Positions 15,157 to 21,631 of a stretch of 21,631 bases of DNA are shown one piece after another (the stretch's first letter is position 1; every line of letters begins with the position of its first letter). The stretch covers positions 1 through 21,631 of the forward strand of contig DATGIQ010000701.1 in the NCBI GenBank assembly GCA_035295665.1, given 5' to 3'. A program made the position numbers and the translations under genes. The notes under the pieces were generated by a model. The model was not told the origin of the DNA. It was given only the letters and a program-made list of their open reading frames with translations, and did not search any database. Source of the DNA: DATGIQ01 sp035295665. Lineage in GTDB: Bacteria; Planctomycetota; Planctomycetia; Gemmatales; Gemmataceae.

Positions 15157-15341
15157 CCGGTTCTCGGACACGGCCTCAGCATTCCGTCCGAGGGTGAGAC
15201 AATCCGGAACAACTCTAGCGCCTGTGCGGGAATTGCGGGATACACTCGACTTGCCGGTCGGAGCAGCCAGGCGCGTGGGCCTCTTTTCTGTGGCCCAATC
15301 GCTTACACTTCCAGCTCATCGCTCGTAGGGGTGAAGAAGAC

Positions 15342-15400
15342 GAACTAGCCCCGATCGTCAGGGAGGGGGAATCACCCTCTCTGACGATCGGGGCTAGTTC
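15342..15400. terminator. 26-bp stem hairpin, probable terminator
   Basis: The arms 15342-15367 and 15375-15400 are complementary over 26 bp with a single G-U pair, around the loop GGAATCA. The core of the stem reads CTAGCCCCGATCGTCAG. It starts 41 bp past the stop of the beta-helix gene on the minus strand and is followed by a T-rich stretch (GTCTTCTTC) there, which fits a strong terminator. Similar long AGCCCCG...CGGGGCT hairpins are, as I recall, frequent between genes in planctomycetes. The rest of the 15046-15440 gap holds only the promoter and small hairpin listed. Confidence 0.7.
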
Positions 15401-15440
15401 ACACAAATCCTAAACCGTGGCGTCCCACGAACGGGTCGGA

Positions 15441-18400
15441 TCACGCACGGCCATCCGGCCCGGCAAAGAGTTGATCGAGCACATCCGTCGCGGCGAGTGT
15501 TGTTGCTCCCGCCATTTCGGACCATTCCGGATGGTCTTGGAGCTGTTGTGATAAAACCAGACCGGCTTCGGTCATCGGAACCATTGGGGTTCCCGCGGCA
15601 GTGCCAGCCCAAGCCGGCTCCATGATGTCTTGCAATGGCATCATGTTGGTATCCGTGGACCTGGCCAGGTTAGCGACGAGCTGCGCCCAATCCTGCGGGG
15701 AATTCTGTGCCGGCGTCCCGGGGCGGCCAACGGTTGCCATCATCGCTCCCGTGACCAAGTAGTCCTTGCTGAATTCCGAAGTCTCAACAAAACTGCCCAA
15801 CGCGGTGGCCGTAACCGTGAGATATTGGCCCGTGAGGTCTTGCGGGATATTGGTCGTCAGGGCGCCGTTGCCGGTCGCATCGGTGGACAGCACCAACGGT
15901 GTGGCGGTGGCGATCAAGGTCTGTCCCTGGCCAAACTCCGTGGGATCTGCCGCCGGATTGGCGAACACCTGGATGACAAAGGCCATGTTGGGAATGCTGT
16001 TCAGGCTTAGCTGGATGGTCGTGGCCGCGCCAAACGCTGTCGCAGCGCTGATCAAGGGGTAATTCTGGAAATCGTTGGGTCCAAGGTGAGGACCGCCCAA
16101 CGTATTCAGGGTCACGCCATTGTCAGCGAGATCGATCCCCAAACCATGGTTGGCGAAGATGCTGTTCGACAGAATAGGGTTGTGGGCCGTGGCAAAATCG
16201 AATGGGCCGCCGCCGACTGCGACCCCCGCTTTGCCGTTGAATGCGATCACGTTGCCAACACCGCCGCCGATGAAATTGTTCTGCGCCCCGGAGAACAGGA
16301 AGACTCCGTGGCCGCTATTGCCGAGCGGCGCTTGGCCGGTGATGTCCGTGCCGATCAGGTTCCCTGTGACGAAATTAGAATCCGCGTTTCCGATCCGGAC
16401 ACCATCGAGCTTGTTCCCGGAAATAAGGTTGGAGGCACCCCCGGCGGAAGCAGTGCCAGCTACCCCAATCTGGTTCTGGGAAGCCCCAGTTAAGAGGGCC
16501 ACGCCGTTTGCCAAGTTGGGCAGGCTGGCGAGTCCGGACTGGGTCGTGCCGATGCGATTGCCTTGCACGACGTTTTCACTGGAACTCGAGATCACTACTC
16601 CGCTGCCCGAATTGCCGGAGATCAAATTGCCGGTCACGGTGCCACCAGGACTGACCATGCCAATCATGTTGCTGCTGGCTTGTGAAAGGATATCGACGCC
16701 ATTCCCGTGGTTTCGCAGCGGGGTCTTCCCGCTGACATCGGTGCCGATGAAGTTGCCCAAGACCACGTTGGCATGTGCATAATTGTCAATCCGAACGCCG
16801 TCCTGGTGGTTGCCGGAGATCAAGTTTGCCGCCGCCGCACCAGTCCCGCCCAACGTGTTGCCGCTGGCTCGTGAAAAGATGTTGATCCCGTTGCCTTCGT
16901 TGGGCACATAGTCGGTGCCGGTAATGTCCGTCCCAATCCGGTTTCCCGCGACCAGATTGTCGTTGGCTGAGAGACTGATCTGAACCCCGTCGCCGACGTT
17001 GCCCGAGATTACGTTGCCCAAACCGATGATGTTGCCGTGCGCCTGATTCACGATTTCGATGCCATTGCCTTGATTGGCCAGGACGAACTTGGCACTCCGC
17101 TCCGTGCCGAGACGGTTGTTTACCACCAAGATTCCGGAACTCAGATTTCCGGTGATCTTGATTCCGTCCTGCTTGTTGCCGGAGATGAGGTTGCCAGCTG
17201 TCGCCTGAAAACCGCCAATCACATAGCCGGACGTATTGTTGATGAGGACGCCGTTGAGCGTATTGGCCAGGGCCATCTCGCCATTTGCTTGCGTGCCAAT
17301 CTCGTTTCCCTGGATGAGGTTGCCGAGGCTGGCGGGACCCAGCGCCTCGATCCCGTTGCCGCCGTTTCCGGAGATGAGATTGCCGCTGCCGGCGACCGTG
17401 CCTCCAATCGTGTTGCCGCCAAAGCCGATCTGAAGGAAAACCAAGATCCCGTCGGCCTGGTTGGGCACGGCTCCCGTGCCATCGAAGTTGGTGCCGATCT
17501 GGTTCCCCATCACCTCGTTTTGCGAACCGCCGAGCACGACCCCAGACAGCTCGTTCCCAGAAATGAGGTTCTCGATAACCCGATCGCTGTTGCCCAAAAC
17601 GACGACGCCATCCAGTCCGTTGGCCACAGCCATGCTTCCAGGCGCGTTTGTGCCGATCATGTTTTCTTCGACCACATTGTGAATTGTGACCACGCCGGTA
17701 ATCTGGACGCCGTCACCGCGATTGCCGGAGATGAGGTTGTCAAGGGCCACGCTGTTATCGGTAGCGCCCTGTTCGATGGTCACTCCGTTGCCGATGTTGG
17801 CGAGCGCGCCGTTGCCGGTGGCCGTCGTGCCGATAAAGTTGCCCCAAACCATGTTGGACGAGGTGCCGACTCCGTTGACGTCCACTCCTCCGAGCAAGTT
17901 GCCGGAGATCAGGTTGCCCCCGCCAGAAGAGGTATGGACGCGGCTCTTCCCGCCGATGAAGTTGTTGGTGGCACCGTCCGTGATGGCCACGCCAAAGAGG
18001 CTGTTGGACACGGCGTTGCCATTGTACATGGTGCCATCGCCACTCTTGTTCGTTCCAATCAAATTGCCCAGGACGGCATTCCCTGTGGTCCCGGCGTCGC
18101 TCAGCCGGACACCGTTGCCCAGATTCGGTCCAATGAGGTTGCCGGCCCCAGTCTTGGGATCGTTATTGAGGAACAGACCGATCCCTCCGATCGTGTTGTT
18201 ATGTGCCCCGCCAGTGATGGCCACACCGTCGAGCTTGTTCGGCAGAGGAGTAAGGACACCACCGGGCGCGTCAATCCCGTGCAGGAAGCCCCACCCAATC
18301 AGGTTGTTGACGAGGCTGTTGTTCGCGGTCTCAGGGCCGGTGAGGGAGACCCCATTGCCATTGTTTCCTCCAATGTAGTTCTCCGTGATCGTATTGTTGG

Positions 18401-19268
18401 TGGAAGACTCGATGAGCACTCCGTCTTCGCCATTCGGCTCGTCGGGTATGCCGTCCTTATCGCTGCCGATGGTGTTCGCGGTGCCTGCCTTCAGAGCGCC
18501 CGGTTGGCCGACGATGTTGTTGGACGAATCGAGCAGGTAAATCCCATTCGCCGCATTGAGATCGATCTCGTTGTTGATGATTTTCGTGGTAAACGGTTGC
18601 GTGGAATCGGGCATTCGGCCTGCAACGCGGATTCCGTTGTTGGCATTATTCTCCATGACATTCGTGTCGATGGTAATGCCGGCGCTCGAGAGAACCAAGA
18701 CGCCGTCCGCGGTATTGTTCTCAATATCGTTGTCTTTGATCGTGGCGACTACGTCTTCAAAAACATACACGCCGTTGCCATTGGGGCCGGATTTCGCTTG
18801 TTGATCGAGGCCGATATTGCATTCGCTAACCGTGTCGCCTTCCCCCTCGACAACGATTCCCGCCGACTCAAAGTTCACAATGGTCAGTCCCGTGACCGTA
18901 CCGTGCTTTCCAAGAAGGACGAGGCCGCTGGCATTGCCTGCACCGAAACCGTTGAGCTTGATTTCCTGGCTGGAGGGGTCGCCGGCGATGGTTACGTTGT
19001 TGGCAGTAAGGGCGGGCAACTGGGAAGTGAGGTTAATGGCATGCGGCCCGCCCCCGAGTTGGGTGAAGTCGATCGTGGAGCCGGGCTGTGTGTTAGCTTG
19101 CATAATGGCGGCGCGGAGTGATCCCGGGCCACTGTCCGCAACCGAATTCACGCTGATCGACGGCAGCCAGCGATCCTCCAGCGCTTCCAAACGTGGGAGG
19201 AAGTTCTCGCGACGGAGGGGTTGGCGGGGTTGATTGGGGCGGCGAAAGCCAGGGGATTCGCGAAACAT
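15441..19268 (-). CDS. Giant right-handed parallel beta-helix surface protein
   Basis: 1275 aa. The N-terminus is basic and contains RLEALEDRWLPS (26-37), a leader motif of planctomycete exported proteins. Next comes DSGPGSLRAAIMQAN, the entry of large repetitive adhesin-like proteins. Then follow about 1000 residues of beta-helix built from units of roughly 55-75 residues. Each unit has the pattern NLISGN (about nine copies, with variants), then a GV-I turn, GN-IGT (about ten copies) and an NGNGV step. A beta-sandwich-like segment follows (about 1040-1160, with IQLSLNSIPNMAFVIQVFAN and TVTATALGSFVETSEFS) and then a short helical tail. No catalytic site is visible. The ATG at 19268 has GAAGGAG about 8 nt upstream. 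Likely roles are adhesion, cell-wall structure or carbohydrate binding; none can be proven here. Confidence 0.88.
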   Translation of the reverse strand: MFRESPGFRRPNQPRQPLRRENFLPRLEALEDRWLPSISVNSVADSGPGSLRAAIMQANTQPGSTIDFTQLGGGPHAINLTSQLPALTANNVTIAGDPSSQEIKLNGFGAGNASGLVLLGKHGTVTGLTIVNFESAGIVVEGEGDTVSECNIGLDQQAKSGPNGNGVYVFEDVVATIKDNDIENNTADGVLVLSSAGITIDTNVMENNANNGIRVAGRMPDSTQPFTTKIINNEIDLNAANGIYLLDSSNNIVGQPGALKAGTANTIGSDKDGIPDEPNGEDGVLIESSTNNTITENYIGGNNGNGVSLTGPETANNSLVNNLIGWGFLHGIDAPGGVLTPLPNKLDGVAITGGAHNNTIGGIGLFLNNDPKTGAGNLIGPNLGNGVRLSDAGTTGNAVLGNLIGTNKSGDGTMYNGNAVSNSLFGVAITDGATNNFIGGKSRVHTSSGGGNLISGNLLGGVDVNGVGTSSNMVWGNFIGTTATGNGALANIGNGVTIEQGATDNSVALDNLISGNRGDGVQITGVVTIHNVVEENMIGTNAPGSMAVANGLDGVVVLGNSDRVIENLISGNELSGVVLGGSQNEVMGNQIGTNFDGTGAVPNQADGILVFLQIGFGGNTIGGTVAGSGNLISGNGGNGIEALGPASLGNLIQGNEIGTQANGEMALANTLNGVLINNTSGYVIGGFQATAGNLISGNKQDGIKITGNLSSGILVVNNRLGTERSAKFVLANQGNGIEIVNQAHGNIIGLGNVISGNVGDGVQISLSANDNLVAGNRIGTDITGTDYVPNEGNGINIFSRASGNTLGGTGAAAANLISGNHQDGVRIDNYAHANVVLGNFIGTDVSGKTPLRNHGNGVDILSQASSNMIGMVSPGGTVTGNLISGNSGSGVVISSSSENVVQGNRIGTTQSGLASLPNLANGVALLTGASQNQIGVAGTASAGGASNLISGNKLDGVRIGNADSNFVTGNLIGTDITGQAPLGNSGHGVFLFSGAQNNFIGGGVGNVIAFNGKAGVAVGGGPFDFATAHNPILSNSIFANHGLGIDLADNGVTLNTLGGPHLGPNDFQNYPLISAATAFGAATTIQLSLNSIPNMAFVIQVFANPAADPTEFGQGQTLIATATPLVLSTDATGNGALTTNIPQDLTGQYLTVTATALGSFVETSEFSKDYLVTGAMMATVGRPGTPAQNSPQDWAQLVANLARSTDTNMMPLQDIMEPAWAGTAAGTPMVPMTEAGLVLSQQLQDHPEWSEMAGATTLAATDVLDQLFAGPDGRA

Positions 19269-19541
19269 GGAAAACTCCTTCAAGGGACGAAAAACTTATC
19301 CGCATCACGTTGCCTAGGAACCTATATGCGCGCCTGCCGCTTCTCGGGACAGGAAAGGACTGAAAAAAACAGAAATGGCTCCTGCGGCGTCCCTCTGGCA
19401 GACTTGTTCGTGGCCTGCCGGCGGGATGCTCTCCTACAAGCTCGGCGCACAAGGCATGCCAGCCTACAGCGGTTTTGCCTGCGATTCTGCAAGACGGCTA
19501 AAGGATTCTGCGGCGGAGGTGGGTTTCGATCAGAAATAGGG

Positions 19542-19600
19542 CCATTATTTCGGCCAGTGGCGCCCGTCTACATCTGGCTCCAGGTTGGCCGAAATAATGG
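19542..19600. repeat. 15-bp inverted repeat with a third partial copy
   Basis: CCATTATTTCGGCCA (19542-19556) and TGGCCGAAATAATGG (19586-19600) are perfectly complementary around a 29-nt loop. A further GAAATA at 19533-19538 can pair with TATTTC at 19546-19551, so the left arm has two possible partners. It lies 25 bp past the stop of the secreted 206-aa gene on the minus strand and probably serves as terminator or mRNA end structure. The remaining sequence between 19269 and 19624 shows no other support for a gene; it must contain the promoter of the beta-helix gene, but no clear boxes are visible. Confidence 0.5.
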
Positions 19601-19624
19601 GCTTGCGTTTGGCCGTTCCGGACA

Positions 19625-20245
19625 TCACTTGTTTGCAGTCAAGTTCGGAACCAGGGTCGGGTCGTAGGTGGATCCGGCCGACACCTGAACCATGATGATG
19701 CGCATCCGCGTCGGGAAGAACTTTTCCGCGTCGGGCCTCTTGTGGGCATGTCCACTGCCGCCGCTGCTGTCTTTGATGACCAGGTGCATCTCCTTGATCC
19801 CCTCCGACCAGACGATGGAATCGTTTTGCCAGAAGGAGGTCATTTTCACGTCCTGCTCGTACACGCCTTTTTCGCGGTAGACCACGGTGCCGGTGCAGCC
19901 GTAGCCGTTCTTCTGACCCTTGTTCGGGATATAGCACAAGGTCCAGGTGGTTGGCTCGCCGCCCACCGGCTTCTCGATGACCTCGGTGCGGATGTGGACG
20001 GTACCGTTGCGGTAATCCACCGGCCGCGTCCAGTCCTTGGGACGGTCGGGGTTGAGCGCCTTCCCGCGCACGTAGTAGTGCGACTTGCTCGGCTTCGAAT
20101 TGTCCGCGTCCTCCTTGGTGAAGGTAAATGTGACGTCGAAGAGGACAAACTGCTCCCCATAGCTCACCGAGGAGGCGAGCAGCATCGCCACTCCTGCCAG
20201 CCACAAGCCGGAACGGCCCGTGCCACACCATCGCGTCGGCGTCAT
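19625..20245 (-). CDS. Conserved secreted protein of unknown function
   Basis: 206 aa. The N-terminus is a signal peptide (basic start, GLWLAGVAMLLASSVSYG, cleavage before EQF). The mature part is beta-rich: FDVTFTFTKEDADN, then WTRPVDYRNGTVHIRTEV, WTLCYIPNKG, GYGCTGTVVYREKGVYE, the acidic-basic SSGGSGHAHKRPDAEKFF and a closing MRIIMVQVSAG. Two cysteines in the mature part may form a disulfide. I believe related proteins occur in other planctomycetes, but no function is known to me. CGAGGAA lies about 8 nt before the ATG at 20245. It follows the DUF1501 gene by 18 bp, so it is probably co-transcribed with it. Confidence 0.75.
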   Translation of the reverse strand: MTPTRWCGTGRSGLWLAGVAMLLASSVSYGEQFVLFDVTFTFTKEDADNSKPSKSHYYVRGKALNPDRPKDWTRPVDYRNGTVHIRTEVIEKPVGGEPTTWTLCYIPNKGQKNGYGCTGTVVYREKGVYEQDVKMTSFWQNDSIVWSEGIKEMHLVIKDSSGGSGHAHKRPDAEKFFPTRMRIIMVQVSAGSTYDPTLVPNLTANK

Positions 20246-20263
20246 GCTTGATTCCTCGAAGTG

Positions 20264-21631
20264 TTACGCCCCACCGAGAGGCGTTTCGCCCTCGCGTAAC
20301 CGTGATGAAAAGACATCTCGAATCGGCGCGCCTTCCGGGACCAGCAGAAGCGGCCGGTCGAGACGATCGCGGAGCACCAGGCTCGGGGGAATCCCTAGTG
20401 CGTCGTAGATGGTAGCGACGATGTCATTTGCGGAGACCGGACACTGGCTGGGATAGGCCCCGTGTTTATCGCTGGCCCCGTAGGTGAACCCACCCTTGAT
20501 CCCGCCCCCCGCCAACAGGACGGTGTAGCAGAACTCCCAGTGATCGCGACCCGCGGTGCTGTTGATCTTCGGCGTCCGGCCGATCTCTCCCATGACCACG
20601 ACCAGGGTCCGTTCCAGCAGGCCGCGGTCCACGAGGTCGGCGAGCAATTGGGAGAAGCCGGTGTCGAAAGGCGGCAGCAGATGGTTCTTGAGCTTGACGA
20701 AGTTGCCGCCGTGCGTATCCCAGGTGGCGTTCGCATCTGGTGCCCAGGAAATGCAAGCTAGCCGCGTCCCGGCCTCGACCAGTCGGCGAGCCAGGAGCAA
20801 ACTCTGGCCATAGATGTTCCGGCCGTAAGCATCCCGCACCCGCGGGGGCTCCCGATCCAGCTGAAAGGCCCATTGCGCCGCCGTGGAGGTAAGCAGGTCG
20901 CAGGCCTTTGCCTGAAGCCGTTCCATCTCCTGGCCCGGGCCCGCGACGACCGAAGCGCTCGATTGGTTCAGGCCGGCCAGCAGCCGCCGGCGGCCGCGCA
21001 CGCGCTCTGTACTCATCCCGACTCCGGGAACCAGCGCGGGTAGATTGAAGCCATCCGGACTCGGTCCACCCTGAAGCACGAGGAAGGGATCGTGCGTCTT
21101 CCCCAGCCAGCCGCCCAGGAAGCCGGGTTGCGGAGGCCCGCCCGCCCCTTCCGCCGTCAGGTAGGGCAGCAAAACATACGGCGGGACCCGAGAGGTGGGC
21201 GGGCGAAAGCGGCTGATCACGGAGCCGATCGCAGGGTGGTCCGTGGACTTCGCGCCCAGGATGCCGGCGCGGACGTTGCTCTGGACCCCCGTGAGGGCGG
21301 TGTACACCGCGGGCGCGTGCGCCACCTGGTCGTGATGGACGGAGCGCACCAGCGCGCAGTGAGACATTAGCCGCGCCAGCCGGGGCAGATGCTCGCAGAC
21401 CTGGATCCCGGGAACCGACGTGGCGATGGGTTGAAACTCGCTGCGCAGCTCTTTCGGCAGGTCCGGCTTCATGTCCCACATGTCGAGGTGACTGGGGCCA
21501 CCGTTGAGGAACACGAGGATGCAGGAGTCCGCCCGGGGAGACCTGCCTTTCGACGCGGACTGCTCGCCCGCCGCCAGCACCTGGGGCAAGGCCAGGTTCA
21601 GCGCGCCGATAGTCCCGATCTGCAGCATGTT
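20264..21631 (-). CDS. DUF1501 protein (sulfatase-like fold), 5' end cut by the window
   Basis: At least 455 aa are visible. DUF1501 proteins have an alkaline-phosphatase/sulfatase-like fold and are abundant in planctomycetes, mostly exported by the Tat pathway. Characteristic parts are LVFLNGGPSHLDMWDMKP, the VRSVHHDQVAHAPA segment, ISWAPDANATWDTHGGN, then VVVMGEIGRTPKIN, GRDHWEFCYTVLLAGGG and the closing NDIVATIYDALGIP. The first visible residues (MLQIGTIGALNLALP) are the hydrophobic core of a signal sequence that in family members follows an RR motif, and the frame stays open to the edge. So the first Met in the window is probably internal and the true start lies outside. The substrate is unknown. 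Confidence 0.92.
   Translation of the reverse strand, partial: NMLQIGTIGALNLALPQVLAAGEQSASKGRSPRADSCILVFLNGGPSHLDMWDMKPDLPKELRSEFQPIATSVPGIQVCEHLPRLARLMSHCALVRSVHHDQVAHAPAVYTALTGVQSNVRAGILGAKSTDHPAIGSVISRFRPPTSRVPPYVLLPYLTAEGAGGPPQPGFLGGWLGKTHDPFLVLQGGPSPDGFNLPALVPGVGMSTERVRGRRRLLAGLNQSSASVVAGPGQEMERLQAKACDLLTSTAAQWAFQLDREPPRVRDAYGRNIYGQSLLLARRLVEAGTRLACISWAPDANATWDTHGGNFVKLKNHLLPPFDTGFSQLLADLVDRGLLERTLVVVMGEIGRTPKINSTAGRDHWEFCYTVLLAGGGIKGGFTYGASDKHGAYPSQCPVSANDIVATIYDALGIPPSLVLRDRLDRPLLLVPEGAPIRDVFSSRLREGETPLGGA

Noticed and set aside
17037..19121. A 694-aa open frame on the plus strand opposite the beta-helix gene
   Set aside because: It is the antisense of highly repetitive coding sequence; the regular repeats keep one reverse frame free of stops. 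It has no ribosome binding site and no protein-like domain pattern.
15441..19268. Periodic repeats that might suggest a CRISPR array or satellite DNA
   Set aside because: The repeats are degenerate at DNA level, keep the reading frame and translate to regular beta-helix steps.

Overview
The window looks like a piece of a planctomycete chromosome, most likely from the Gemmata-type (Gemmatales) branch. The grounds are a DUF1501 protein, a secreted DUF1080 (3-keto-disaccharide hydrolase-like) protein, a giant parallel beta-helix protein opening with the planctomycete leader motif RLEALEDRWLPS, a large HEAT-repeat secreted protein and a MoxR/DUF58/DUF4129/DUF4350 operon, all in GC-rich sequence with small stand-alone genes. 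No rRNA, tRNA, CRISPR array, transposase or phage gene was seen, so this is ordinary chromosomal sequence with a few unusual elements.

Layout. (a) 1-1474: a secreted M20 amidohydrolase on the minus strand, with a good sigma70-like promoter at the left edge pointing out of the window. (b) 1475-2259: a perfect palindrome, a perfect TATAAT box, about 250 nt of strongly structured RNA-like sequence, then a 69-aa protein. (c) 2476-2991, minus strand: an AhpD/carboxymuconolactone-decarboxylase-like peroxidase gene whose reading frame carries one TGA exactly where the second Cys of the catalytic CxxC is expected, followed by a fully intact frame. This is the best candidate here for something special, a probable selenoprotein with a Cx2U redox motif. 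(d) 3201-10390: a six-gene plus-strand operon (DUF4129 protein, DUF4350 protein, MoxR AAA+ ATPase, DUF58 protein with a MIDAS site and a membrane insert, and two membrane proteins), with three ATGA stop/start overlaps and an intra-operon hairpin. (e) 10401-11078: the DUF1080 protein, convergent with the operon, then about 490 bp with a possible small gene or gene remnant and a hairpin. (f) 11573-11758: a lone Flp-type pilin. (g) 11778-15045, minus strand: a GH13 alpha-amylase-family enzyme and a HEAT-repeat protein, probably co-transcribed. (h) 15342-15400: a very long hairpin, probably the terminator of the 1275-aa beta-helix protein (15441-19268). (i) 19542-21631, minus strand: an inverted repeat, a conserved secreted protein and a DUF1501 protein cut off by the right window edge.

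How the genes work together. The MoxR ATPase and the DUF58 protein form a known chaperone/partner pair, and the DUF4129, DUF4350 and membrane proteins are probably its envelope-located partners. The Flp pilin, beta-helix, HEAT, DUF1080 and DUF1501 proteins form the secreted or cell-surface portion of the window. The AhpD-like protein would be a cytoplasmic thiol/selenol peroxidase or reductase, divergently oriented to the MoxR operon. Domain names come from recognising sequence motifs by eye; no database search was run.
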